Assembly (NCBI GenBank): GCA_003446375.1 | Contig: DMAW01000043.1 | Coordinates: forward strand, 1 to 11,124 | Direction of reading: 5' to 3' | Length of the DNA: 11,124 nucleotides | Origin: Eubacteriaceae bacterium | GTDB taxonomy: Bacteria > Bacillota > Clostridia > Eubacteriales > Alkalibacteraceae | In this document: piece after piece, positions 1 through 6,062 of the stretch | Numbering within the stretch: position 1 is the first letter of the stretch | Layout: each line of letters starts with the position of its first letter | The notes under the pieces: generated by a model | Told to the model about the DNA's origin: nothing | Databases searched by the model: none | What the model saw: the letters and a program-made list of their open reading frames with translations, nothing else | Translations under genes and position numbers: made by a program

Positions 1-2
1 TA

Positions 3-212
3 CTAAATCTTGACAGAGGACCACAATACCAGAATGATGAATTTGATATTTTAACTTTTAATATCAGCTACTTAAAACAGAACACAAAGATGTATCTGCC
101 TACTCATTTAGTAATAAGGGAAATACCTACTTTTATAGAATATGAAATAAGATCAAAACACATACCTGATGTTATTAGTGGTAAAGTCGAAATTCAAAGT
201 AACAAGTTATAG
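3..212 (+). CDS. C-terminal part of an unrecognised protein (5' end outside window)
   Basis: An open frame enters from the left edge and stops at TAG 210-212, giving about 69 residues. The peptide begins LNLDRGPQYQNDEF and ends EIQSNKL. It is mixed polar and hydrophobic, with no membrane segment, cysteine motif or catalytic signature that I recognise. The other two plus-strand frames stop within the first 60 bases, so this is the only frame that can continue a gene from the left. No ribosome binding site or convincing start lies inside it, which fits a truncated tail. About 110 nt separate it from the next gene, with no clear terminator between them. The function is unknown. I am fairly confident that it is coding, less so that it is an intact gene. 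Confidence 0.5.
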   Translation, partial: LNLDRGPQYQNDEFDILTFNISYLKQNTKMYLPTHLVIREIPTFIEYEIRSKHIPDVISGKVEIQSNKL

Positions 213-294
213 TCTATGGGAGAAACTATAAACAACGTTTAATAATAAAAGTGAAATACTTGACTTCTCAAGATTTCTATCGCATTACTAGATA

Positions 295-310
295 CCAATC
301 AAAGGATTGG
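295..310 (+). promoter_or_regulatory. Small hairpin touching the ribosome binding site of the helix-turn-helix/zinc-ribbon gene
   Basis: CCAATC (295-300) and GATTGG (305-310) are perfect complements around an AAAG loop. The last two G residues are the first two of the GGAGG ribosome binding site (309-313). The stem would therefore partly hide that site in mRNA. Regulation is inference; six base pairs can occur by chance. Confidence 0.35.
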
Positions 311-321
311 AGGTAATGCAA

Positions 322-843
322 ATGACCAATGAGCAGAAAGAGAAAATTATTGAATTAAGGAAGTTAGGTATAGGCTATCGCAGCATAGCTACTGCCATGA
401 ACATGTCCAGAGATAAGGTTAGAAACTTTTGTAAGGCTCAAGGATTAGATGGCTACGGGAAGAGCAATATGAAAGAAGAAAAATCGATAAGAGAACTCTG
501 CAAAAACTGTGGCAAGATCATTAATCAAAAGCCAATAAAAGGCCGGCCAAAGACATACTGCTCTAAAAAATGCAAGAAAGAATGGGAAGTGAAGCACCCA
601 ATATTGTATCAACATGAGTGTTACTACTGCGGAAAGAAATTTGAGAGCAAAGCTAAAAATGCAGACTTCTGCTGCCACAAATGTTATATACGCGATCGAT
701 TTTGGCGCGATGAAGATATTGAAACAGTGATTAAACATTTAAGAAAAGGAACGCCAGCACCTAATGCACCCGGATGGATTAAGGACTTAATTTTAGACCG
801 AGAATGTAGGGAATCGGGTGAAAAACTAGAAGAATCTATATGA
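322..843 (+). CDS. Small helix-turn-helix protein with two zinc ribbons, mobile-element-associated type
   Basis: The 173-residue product opens with a sigma-like helix-turn-helix at about residues 5-45 (ELRKLGIGYRSIATAMNMSR followed by DKVRNFCK). Two cysteine clusters follow: C60-x2-C63 with C80-x3-C84, and C100-x2-C103 with C117/C118 and C121. Both look like zinc ribbons. I chose ATG 322 because GGAGG at 309-313 lies 8 nt upstream; TTG 307 and ATG 316 are in frame but too close to that site. Proteins of this shape are often annotated as RNA polymerase sigma-70-like and occur with clostridial recombinases or insertion elements, from general recollection. No recombinase is next to it here. The C-terminal half and the DNA after the stop recur at 6377-6725, so the gene probably belongs to a repeated element. 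DNA binding is inferred from the fold; the target is unknown. Confidence 0.8.
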   Translation: MTNEQKEKIIELRKLGIGYRSIATAMNMSRDKVRNFCKAQGLDGYGKSNMKEEKSIRELCKNCGKIINQKPIKGRPKTYCSKKCKKEWEVKHPILYQHECYYCGKKFESKAKNADFCCHKCYIRDRFWRDEDIETVIKHLRKGTPAPNAPGWIKDLILDRECRESGEKLEESI

Positions 844-955
844 TTTTGGCTCACCCCTTTGAGACTTAATTAAATCAAAAAGGGGTGGAAAAAGATAATT
901 TTACCCCGGTTACAGTGCGATTTGTTATTTTATATAAAGGTTATGTTGTAACGCA
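610..955 (+). repeat. Direct repeat, copy 1 (second zinc ribbon plus downstream tail)
   Basis: From codon 97 of the zinc-ribbon gene to about 110 nt past its stop, this stretch aligns with 6377-6725 in the same orientation. The coding part is most alike around the second zinc ribbon. In the non-coding tail the clearest block is 28 nt at 900-927, matching 6668-6695 at 25 positions by eye. The limits at both ends are approximate. The two copies flank the insertion sequence and the transport locus. Confidence 0.7.
852..887 (+). terminator. GC-rich hairpin after the zinc-ribbon gene
   Basis: CACCCCTTT (852-860) pairs perfectly with AAAGGGGTG (879-887) around an 18-nt loop, starting 9 nt after the stop codon. 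No clean T-run follows, only GATAATTTT further on, so it may be a weak terminator or an end structure of the repeated element. The equivalent place in the second copy keeps a degraded form (CACCC and GGGGG). Confidence 0.45.
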
Positions 956-1359
956 TGTGGAAATGGTTTTTCTGATGGAAACAAAATAAATATAGAACCC
1001 TTTGAAATGGCGTGTTTACGGTGATTTCACAGGGGTGTTTACTTTGCAGAAATAATAAAATTAATGAACTCTGGGTGTGTTCTAAAAGAACTAATGAATT
1101 ACTGGTGAATGGTAAGTGCCAAAACGGGTGGAGTTTTGCTTTTATGTTTTAACCTTACAACAAAATAGCAGTACATATCTGTAGCGATTTTGCTCGATTG
1201 TAGAGAAAATACTGCTTTTGCAATAGAAAATAATGAAAAGAATTGCAGTTTGTCGTAAATTTATATTATAAACTAGTCCATAACTTTATTTGGCGTACAA
1301 ATATTTTTACCATAGAAGAATTATGTGCTAATCCTGTCTTTGACACTTGCAAAGCATAA
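888..1359. other. Non-coding stretch with weak signals only
   Basis: No convincing gene is present on either strand. A 46-codon open frame at 1012-1152 lacks a ribosome binding site. A short hairpin at 1120-1138 (CAAAAC, 7-nt loop, GTTTTG) is followed by CTTTTA and could be a weak terminator. A promoter-like pair, TTGCAG 1243-1248 and TATAAA 1267-1272 with an 18-bp spacer, points rightward but serves no visible gene. The left part, to about 955, is the tail of repeat copy 1. The rest looks like eroded intergenic DNA. Confidence 0.5.
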
Positions 1360-1408
1360 AAAGCTTGAAAGCTATTGTAAATATTAGCATTCAAGCTTTG
1401 TGTTTATG
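1355..1408. repeat. Long imperfect inverted repeat (hairpin)
   Basis: AAAGCTTGAA (1360-1369) pairs with TTCAAGCTTT (1390-1399). Inside it, after one A:A mismatch, GCTA (1371-1374) pairs with TAGC (1385-1388) around a 10-nt loop. Outside it, CATAAA and TTTATG extend the symmetry. It is 32 bp from the insertion sequence and shares no sequence with its ends. It may be an old terminator or a small palindromic repeat. Confidence 0.6.
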
Positions 1409-1410
1409 TT

Positions 1411-1431
1411 AAAAAAGTGCGTACTTTTTTT
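1411..1431. terminator. Probable bidirectional terminator-type hairpin beside the insertion sequence
   Basis: AAAAAAGT (1411-1418) and ACTTTTTT (1423-1430) pair perfectly around a GCGT tetraloop, with a T-run on the 3' side of either strand. The stem is mostly A:T, so strength is uncertain. Before the insertion it would have lain about 35 bp upstream of the -35 box now at 2952, shielding that promoter from upstream transcription. Confidence 0.5.
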
Positions 1432-1440
1432 AGTTTTTAG

Positions 1441-1463
1441 TACATGTACACCAGTTTACAAGT
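1441..1463 (+). repeat. Left terminal inverted repeat of the insertion sequence
   Basis: This 23-bp end matches the reverse complement of 2909-2931 at 22 of 23 positions. It ends 4 bp before the transposase stop codon (CTA at 1468-1470 on the plus strand), so the element has almost no spare sequence on this side. Confidence 0.85.
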
Positions 1464-1467
1464 TTGA

Positions 1468-2802
1468 CTAAGCTACCCAATCCTTATTGAGGAAGCCCTG
1501 AACAGATTCTTTAATTGTAGAATAAATTTTAGCACTTTCGAAGCTCAATACGAAACTGTCAAATATTAATTCTTTTGTAATTTGAACGCCTACAGTTCTT
1601 TTGATCAATTGTGGACTTTTGAATTGATACTTTTCGTATCTTTTGTCCATGAAGGGTAACAAACACGCAAAAGTATATGCTACAAACAATAGATTAACAT
1701 ATCTTTCGATTGCGGCCTTGTTTCTCACCATATAGTTACCGAAGGACCAAAAAAATTTATGCTGGTAAAACATCACCTCGATGTTCCATCTCATTCGATA
1801 AGTAGTCAGTGTTTTACTGGTACATTCATCTTCATTTTGATCAGTCAATGCTTCTTTGGTATTTAGGGCGGTATTTATAGTTTTAATTTCATCAGGATTG
1901 ATGCTGCTAATAAAAACTCTTATGGATGAGAACGGTTTAATATCTGTAGCGGTTACTGTAACGTAAATAGGTTCTTCAAATAAATTAGTCATTACTTTCT
2001 TCTCAGCAACATAGTATTCACCTATCTTAGTGTAGGAAAATTCTCTGGCATTTAGTTTTCTACCTTTTTTTCTAGATCTCCCCCTTTTCCCCGTAGGAGC
2101 TGGAGGAAGATCATATATGGCAGTATCATGACGTACTGCACCTACGACTTCTAGATTATCAAATTCTTTTACAGTATCTAGGATAGATCCTTTACTATAC
2201 CAGCTATCACACAATAAAATTACTTGAAACATCTCAAGTTGAGGCATGATACATTTAATTATTTGTGATGCCATTTCAAGTTTGTTCTGCTCCTTTGAAT
2301 ACAGGCGATAGCCTATTGGTATACTTAAGTACTTCGCTTTATCTTGGTAATATAAAGGAATATTCAACATCACAGATACAAAGCAATGACCATTAAGATA
2401 TTTGGTTCCATTCTTTTTTGTATGGTCAAAATGTTTAACATAACAATCAAATTTAGCACCGTATTTTGCTTGAAGAGTATCATCAATTGTTATAAATAAG
2501 GTGTTCTGTCTTAATTTTTCTGGTATCAAGGATAAAGCGATAGCAACTGTGATAGTGGTTAGGGCTTCTATTGGAAATTTTGAATAGGATAAAAAGTAAT
2601 ATATTGAATTCAGAACCTTATCGGTGTGTTTCTTGATGAAACTATCATAAACAAATGGTATAGATCTTACTTCTTCTGTGCAGAGGATCCCCATAATGAG
2701 CCAGTAGAAAATATCAAAGCTCCGCTTCTTGAAAACTGATCTATACTGCATTAAATATTGATGTAATGTTTGTTTCATTGAATTACTGGAAATACTAATC
2801 AT
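1468..2802 (-). CDS. DDE transposase, IS4 superfamily
   Basis: The 444-residue product carries the catalytic triad of a DDE transposase: ITIDDT at 105-109 (D107 or D108), LLCDSWY with D199, and E342. E342 sits in a perfect Y-(2)-R-(3)-E-(6)-K signature (Y335, R338, E342, K349), the hallmark of the IS4 superfamily. A long insert between the second D and the E contains the basic stretch KRGRSRKKGRK (239-249). The start is ATG at 2800-2802, with AGGAGG eight bases upstream (CCTCCT 2811-2816 on the plus strand). No frameshift or stop is seen, so the enzyme should be active if made. Its ribosome binding site and start codon lie inside complementary segments (see 2791-2867), suggesting that translation is held low. 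It catalyses cut-and-paste movement of its own element. Confidence 0.9.
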   Translation of the reverse strand: MISISSNSMKQTLHQYLMQYRSVFKKRSFDIFYWLIMGILCTEEVRSIPFVYDSFIKKHTDKVLNSIYYFLSYSKFPIEALTTITVAIALSLIPEKLRQNTLFITIDDTLQAKYGAKFDCYVKHFDHTKKNGTKYLNGHCFVSVMLNIPLYYQDKAKYLSIPIGYRLYSKEQNKLEMASQIIKCIMPQLEMFQVILLCDSWYSKGSILDTVKEFDNLEVVGAVRHDTAIYDLPPAPTGKRGRSRKKGRKLNAREFSYTKIGEYYVAEKKVMTNLFEEPIYVTVTATDIKPFSSIRVFISSINPDEIKTINTALNTKEALTDQNEDECTSKTLTTYRMRWNIEVMFYQHKFFWSFGNYMVRNKAAIERYVNLLFVAYTFACLLPFMDKRYEKYQFKSPQLIKRTVGVQITKELIFDSFVLSFESAKIYSTIKESVQGFLNKDWVA

Positions 2803-2867
2803 ATCAGATACCTCCTAGGGTGTTGTTTTGTGATGAGATTAGTATTCCTAGGATTTAGGTATCTGAT
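2791..2867 (-). promoter_or_regulatory. Transposase leader: two interleaved inverted repeats over ribosome binding site and start codon
   Basis: Read on the minus strand, the leader has segments A and B, a spacer, then A' and B'. A (2867-2847) begins ATCAGATACCT and ends CCTAGG. It pairs with A' (2819-2803), which contains AGGAGG: 6 plus 11 bp with a 4-nt bulge. B (2846-2837, AATACTAATC) pairs perfectly over 10 bp with B' (2800-2791, GATTAGTATT), which starts at the G of the ATG. The A-B-A'-B' order means the two helices together form a pseudoknot, or else alternate. Either one blocks initiation. Hairpins that mask the transposase start in read-through transcripts are known for several insertion sequences; the double arrangement here is seen directly, its role inferred. 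Confidence 0.65.
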
Positions 2868-2908
2868 TTTGTTATTTTATGGAATTGTTTTTTTCAAATC
2901 ACTACATT

Positions 2909-2931
2909 ACTTGTAAAGTGGTGTACATGTA
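2909..2931 (-). repeat. Right terminal inverted repeat of the insertion sequence
   Basis: It is the reverse complement of the left end with one mismatch. The flanking TTAG at 2933-2936 repeats the four bases before the left end. The -35 box of the next promoter starts 20 bp beyond this end, so the promoter itself lies in host DNA. Confidence 0.85.
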
Positions 2932-2951
2932 TTTAGTAGTTAAAAAACAAA

Positions 2952-2980
2952 TTGACAATAGAATAAGATTGATATATAAT
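2952..2980 (+). promoter_or_regulatory. Perfect consensus sigma-A promoter for the mpsC-like gene
   Basis: TTGACA at 2952-2957 and TATAAT at 2975-2980 are separated by exactly 17 bp. Transcription should start near 2987, giving a leader of about 178 nt before the gene at 3165. The leader holds a small palindrome at 3089-3103 (AATTTC, ATT, GAAATT) that could be an operator. A promoter this strong usually needs negative control or attenuation to be regulated. The insertion sequence ends at about -55, so any activator site further upstream has been displaced. Confidence 0.85.
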
Positions 2981-3164
2981 TTATTTTAATATTTAAGCTT
3001 GATGGTTTCAATATCACTATAAATGTTAAATGTATTAGCATTATGATAATATTTGATTGTCTATATGAAAATACGGAATGGCTTTATAAATTTCATTGAA
3101 ATTAAACAGTATACTACGTCTGGTAATTAAATATATGGAATTTCTTTATTAGGAGGGGAAAACC

Positions 3165-3527
3165 ATAAAAAAAGGTCAGTTAGAAGCCGAAATAAGTAGA
3201 GCATTAACTCAATGGGAAAAGGATTTTTTGGGTAGAGGGTCTGCAACAGTTAAGACTGACATTCTCAGAGACATGGTGATTGTTGCCTTAAAGGGTATTT
3301 TAACACCTGCAGAATATAAGCTCTCGGAAACACTAGAAGGTTTATTGTCAATAAAAAAAATCCGCGCTAACTTAGTTGAGGCAGGTAGAGATAAACTAGG
3401 TGAAATTATTACAGAACAAACTGGTGAAGAAGTTATATCTTTCCATACAGATATTAGTACTAGAAATGGTGAAAGAGTTATGGTATTTAAATTAACTTCT
3501 GATTTAGAGAAAAAAATAGTTCTTTAA
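3165..3527 (+). CDS. mpsC: DUF2294 / MpsC-family protein with apparent ATA start
   Basis: The frame encodes about 120 residues: (M)KKGQLEAEISRALTQWEKDF, then LGRGSATVKTD, LKGILTPAEYKL and SFHTDISTRNGERVMVFKL. This is the full pattern of DUF2294, later named MpsC after the staphylococcal mpsABC genes. B. subtilis ybcI, near the NdhF-like and DUF2309 genes, is of the same family as I recall it. MpsAB is linked to uptake of bicarbonate/CO2; the role of MpsC itself is not settled. AGGAGGGG at 3151-3158 sits 6 nt before ATA 3165, an in-frame TAG lies at 3150-3152, and no ATG, GTG or TTG occurs before TTG 3228. Starting at 3228 would remove 21 residues that belong to the conserved family core. ATA is therefore the probable start, or a mutated ATG. 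The symbol reflects family membership only. Confidence 0.75.
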   Translation: MKKGQLEAEISRALTQWEKDFLGRGSATVKTDILRDMVIVALKGILTPAEYKLSETLEGLLSIKKIRANLVEAGRDKLGEIITEQTGEEVISFHTDISTRNGERVMVFKLTSDLEKKIVL

Positions 3528-3545
3528 TAAACATATATACTGGGA

Positions 3546-3677
3546 GAACTGAGAAAGTTCATTTATGAGTAAACTAAATGAACAGTTGAAGTTAAACCGA
3601 CTATTTTTAATGTAAGGAAGTATCGACACTAACTATAAGTGTGATAACTTTCCCTGTTAAAATGGTCGGTTTTTTTT
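3546..3677 (+). ncRNA. Structured RNA between the mpsC-like gene and sbtA, ending in a strong terminator
   Basis: Two folded parts follow the mpsC stop by 18 nt. The first is a hairpin with a perfect 9-bp stem, GTTCATTTA (3557-3565) and TAAATGAAC (3575-3583). It can be extended by AACTG (3547-3551) with CAGTT (3583-3587), sharing one C. The second is a long rod (3595-3671). Its outer arm, AACCGACTATTTTTAA with TTAAAATGGTCGGTT, closes an inner arm, GGAAGTATC..ACACT (3616-3630) with AGTGTGATAACTTTCC (3638-3653), around an AACTATA loop. Eight T residues follow (3670-3677). The inner arm is far more than a simple terminator needs. It could be an attenuator or riboswitch-like leader for sbtA, or the 3' end of the mpsC transcript. 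I match it to no known RNA class and see no clear antiterminator. Confidence 0.5.
3595..3677 (+). terminator. Rho-independent terminator closing the structured RNA
   Basis: The outer stem, AACCGAC with GTCGGTT plus A:T pairs inward, is followed directly by eight T residues and, after an A, by further T-runs. It should stop transcription from the promoter at 2952 unless it is overcome. The three genes starting at 3828 then depend on read-through or on a promoter in 3680-3827. In that gap I see only weak candidates, such as TATAAG near 3706. Confidence 0.8.
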
Positions 3678-3827
3678 ATTTTTTTTCCAAGACTATACAA
3701 TCTAATATAAGTTGAGTGGCAAATGAAATGCATAAACTTGCTTGTTGTGTAAGAGGTGAAGTAATTAAAGTGTTAAAAGAATAAGAAAAAAAGCTTTATA
3801 AAATACATTAAAAAGTAGGGTGACAAA

Positions 3828-4823
3828 ATGAGTTCTTTAGAAATTGCTTTTAGCAACATGTTATCTCCGGCGATATTATTTTTTATACTAGGGGTCATTG
3901 CGGCCTCTGTTAAATCAGATTTGGAAATACCGGATTCGATTGGTTCAGCTATAACGTTATATATTTTAATAGCTATCGGACTAAAGGGGGGCGTATCAGT
4001 TAGTAAAACTGGCGTTCAGGGATTAATAATATATGCTTTAGCCGCGGTCATTATTGGTATTGTAATTACTACTCTAGTATATGTTATAATGTCTAAGATT
4101 GGATTTGATTCGTCTAATGCCGGATCGATAGCAGGACATTATGGGGCATGTAGTAGTGTAACCCTTACATCAACTTTAGTTTTTCTACAACAAATAGGAG
4201 CTAATTTTGAGGAGTTTGTACCTGCTTTATACCCTTTCATGGATACCGCAGCATTAATTACTGCTATTATTCTGGGCTATACGGGCTTAAAGAAGAAATC
4301 TACAGAAACAGATAAAAGTGAATACGCCATAAAAGACATATTACGTATTTCTTTAACAGCTAAATCGACATTAATGATCTTTGGTGGTTTTCTAATTGGG
4401 CTTATCTCAGGTGTTGAAGGTACAAAAAGTCTTATGCCATTTTATGATAATATTTTCAAGGGAGTATTTACAGTTTTTATGCTTGATATAGGGTTACTTA
4501 CCGGTTCAAGATTATATGAATTGAAAAATGTCAGACCAATTACATTTTTATTAGCGATTATCCTACCACCAATCCACGCTACTATCGCCATAATTTTAGC
4601 TACTTTTATTGGCTTGAGTCCTGGAGGAGCAACAATATTGGCAGCCTTAGCCAGTGGTGCGTCCTATATAACTGCACCTGCAGTGATGAGAGATACTTTC
4701 CCTGATGCTAATCCATCTTTAGCTCTAGCCATAGCTTTAGGGATTATCTTTCCATTTAATATTATACTTGGAATTCCACTTTATTATCATTTAGCAATTA
4801 TGATTTCTCAATTTATTAAATAG
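3828..4823 (+). CDS. sbtA: SbtA-family sodium-dependent bicarbonate-type permease
   Basis: The 331-residue protein is almost entirely hydrophobic, with about ten likely membrane segments in two halves joined by a charged loop near residues 153-173 (LKKKSTETDKSE). Motifs typical of SbtA are present: SPAILFFILGVIAASVKSDL with EIPDSI (13-38), LYILIAIGLKGG (44-55), and GHYGACSSVTLT (103-114). In cyanobacteria SbtA imports bicarbonate with sodium; in other bacteria the substrate is mostly untested. It is slightly shorter than the roughly 370 residues of cyanobacterial forms, mainly in the central loop. AGGGTG at 3817-3822 precedes ATG 3828. The next gene, a PII-like protein, starts 12 nt after the stop, as expected for an SbtA-SbtB pair. 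It probably acts in the cell membrane in inorganic carbon uptake. Confidence 0.88.
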   Translation: MSSLEIAFSNMLSPAILFFILGVIAASVKSDLEIPDSIGSAITLYILIAIGLKGGVSVSKTGVQGLIIYALAAVIIGIVITTLVYVIMSKIGFDSSNAGSIAGHYGACSSVTLTSTLVFLQQIGANFEEFVPALYPFMDTAALITAIILGYTGLKKKSTETDKSEYAIKDILRISLTAKSTLMIFGGFLIGLISGVEGTKSLMPFYDNIFKGVFTVFMLDIGLLTGSRLYELKNVRPITFLLAIILPPIHATIAIILATFIGLSPGGATILAALASGASYITAPAVMRDTFPDANPSLALAIALGIIFPFNIILGIPLYYHLAIMISQFIK

Positions 4824-4835
4824 GGGTGGTTCAAC

Positions 4836-5141
4836 GTGTTAAAACAGGTAGAAAAACTAATAATAATAACTGAAAGAATAATAATTTCTAAAATAATAAA
4901 ATATATAGAGTCTTTAGAAATTAAAGCTTACACTATTTATCACGATGTCTCAGGACAAGGTCAAAGAGGTATGAGGTCAATATCTGGAGGGCTTAGCAGG
5001 TTTGGTGAAAATATAAGAATAGAAATAATAATTGAGGATGAAGAACAAGCTGTGGAAGTGGCTGAAAAGATATACAATAAATATTTGTCTTCAAGGTATG
5101 CCGGAATAGTATATTTAGAAAAAATTCGAGTAGTTAAGTAA
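4836..5141 (+). CDS. Small PII-like signalling protein (SbtB-like)
   Basis: The product has 101 residues. It starts at GTG 4836, with AGGGGTGG running out of the sbtA stop codon six bases before it, so translation is probably coupled. The pattern fits a ferredoxin-like PII fold: strand KLIIITE (7-13), helix IIISKIIKYIESL (15-27), strand KAYTIYHDV (30-38), a glycine-rich T-loop GQGQRGMRS with SGG (40-52), strand NIRIEIIIED (59-68), helix QAVEVAEKIYNKYL (71-84) and final strand GIVYLEKIRVV (90-100). SbtB proteins bind adenine nucleotides and block SbtA through the T-loop. No C-terminal CGPC redox loop of the cyanobacterial type is present. The position after sbtA strongly suggests that it controls that permease; nucleotide specificity cannot be read from the sequence. 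Confidence 0.8.
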   Translation: MLKQVEKLIIITERIIISKIIKYIESLEIKAYTIYHDVSGQGQRGMRSISGGLSRFGENIRIEIIIEDEEQAVEVAEKIYNKYLSSRYAGIVYLEKIRVVK

Positions 5142-5186
5142 TTATACAAAAACACCCAGTATATCTATATAGAAGGAGTTTAGCTA

Positions 5187-6062
5187 ATGGATAAAAGAAA
5201 AATTATTCACTCTCTTTTCAAAAATCGTGTAGCGATATTAGCAACGATGCATAAAAAGGAAGAAGTAATATCACCGATACTAGAAAATGAATTAGGAATT
5301 GAAATTGTTGTTCCTGAAGGATTTAATACGGATCAGTTTGGGACATTTACTGGAGATATAGAGCGTATGGGTGATCAATATGATGCTGCTAGACATAAGG
5401 CAATGGGAGCTATGCACTTATATGATAAAACCTTAGCTTTTGCCAGTGAAGGTTCCTTTGGCCCCCACCCAGTCATTCCATTTTTACCATTTAACCGAGA
5501 AATAGTAGTATTAATTGATAAGGAGAATGATATAGAAATCAGTGGCATTACAACCACAACAGAAACTAATTATGGTCATAAGGTAGTAAGAAACTTTCAA
5601 GAGGCCTATGAATTTTCCGTAGAAAAAGGATTTCCAGAGCATCGAGTTGTTATAAAAGTGAATCAGTTTACAAGTGATAAAAATCATATGATTAAAGGTA
5701 TAACAAATAAAGCGGATCTTGAAAATGCGGTTGAATTTGCTCTAAAGAATTCTTATGATGGAGAAATATATATAGAAACTGATATGAGAGCATTATATAA
5801 TCCAACTAGAATGAGAAGTATTGAGGCTGCTACTAATAATCTTATTAAGAATATATTCAATCTCTGCCCGAAATGTGGATGGCCAGGTTTTAAGTTGATA
5901 AATAAAAAGGAAGGGTTACCTTGTAGCTGGTGTGGCCTCCCTACTAAATTAGCACTGTCATATCACTACAATTGCAAAAAATGTGGATATACTGAAGAAA
6001 AATTATATCCAAATGGAGCAAAACAAGCAGATCCAGGAAACTGTCAATATTGTAATCCATAA
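5187..6062 (+). CDS. DUF6671-family protein with C-terminal zinc-binding cysteine pairs
   Basis: The 291-residue soluble protein begins with RVAILATMHKKEEVISPILE (14-33), then FNTDQFGTFTGDIERMG (46-62) and ASEGSFGPHPVIPFLPFNRE (86-105), which I recognise as the DUF6671 core. A conserved-looking ETDMRALYNPTRMRSIEAAT lies at 197-216. The last 65 residues hold four CXXC pairs: CPKC 227-230, CSWC 246-249, CKKC 263-266 and CQYC 286-289, enough for two zinc ribbons. AAGGAG at 5173-5178 lies 8 nt before ATG 5187. It follows the PII-like gene by 45 nt on the same strand, with no terminator seen, so the three genes probably form one operon. The biochemical role of the family is unknown to me. An accessory job in the inorganic carbon locus is only a guess from position. 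Confidence 0.75.
   Translation: MDKRKIIHSLFKNRVAILATMHKKEEVISPILENELGIEIVVPEGFNTDQFGTFTGDIERMGDQYDAARHKAMGAMHLYDKTLAFASEGSFGPHPVIPFLPFNREIVVLIDKENDIEISGITTTTETNYGHKVVRNFQEAYEFSVEKGFPEHRVVIKVNQFTSDKNHMIKGITNKADLENAVEFALKNSYDGEIYIETDMRALYNPTRMRSIEAATNNLIKNIFNLCPKCGWPGFKLINKKEGLPCSWCGLPTKLALSYHYNCKKCGYTEEKLYPNGAKQADPGNCQYCNP

Larger units (their letters stand above)
1441..2932 (-). mobile_element. Complete insertion sequence of the IS4 superfamily (about 1.49 kb)
   Basis: The left end at 1441-1463 starts TACATGTACACC, and its reverse complement recurs at 2909-2931 with one mismatch in 23. One transposase gene on the minus strand fills nearly the whole element. TTAG occurs at 1437-1440 and at 2933-2936 and is the likely target duplication. 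It fits the YTAR target reported for the IS701 family, although TTTAG is also possible, which moves the right end by one base. Intact ends, intact frame and matching duplications suggest a recent and perhaps still mobile insertion. It separates an old terminator-like hairpin from the promoter at 2952. The family call within the IS4 superfamily is tentative. Confidence 0.85.

Noticed and set aside
260..288. TTGACT as a -35 box for the zinc-ribbon gene
   Set aside because: No acceptable -10 box lies 16-18 bp downstream; the nearest is CATTAC/ATTACT.
1012..1152. 46-codon open frame with four cysteines, starting at GTG
   Set aside because: It has no ribosome binding site and no recognisable family. 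It ends inside a T-rich stretch after a small hairpin and is probably chance.
1441..2936. Composite transposon with a second insertion sequence bounding the carbon locus
   Set aside because: Only one copy of the terminal repeats and the transposase is in the window. The TTAG duplication brackets the single element.
3541..3600. CTGAGA motif suggesting a TPP riboswitch
   Set aside because: The second conserved TPP block (TGAT..GGATAATGCC type) is absent and the surrounding helices do not fit.
3528..3680. T-box leader before sbtA
   Set aside because: There is no T-box sequence (AGGGTGGNACCGCG type) and no specifier stem, and the downstream genes are not amino-acid related.
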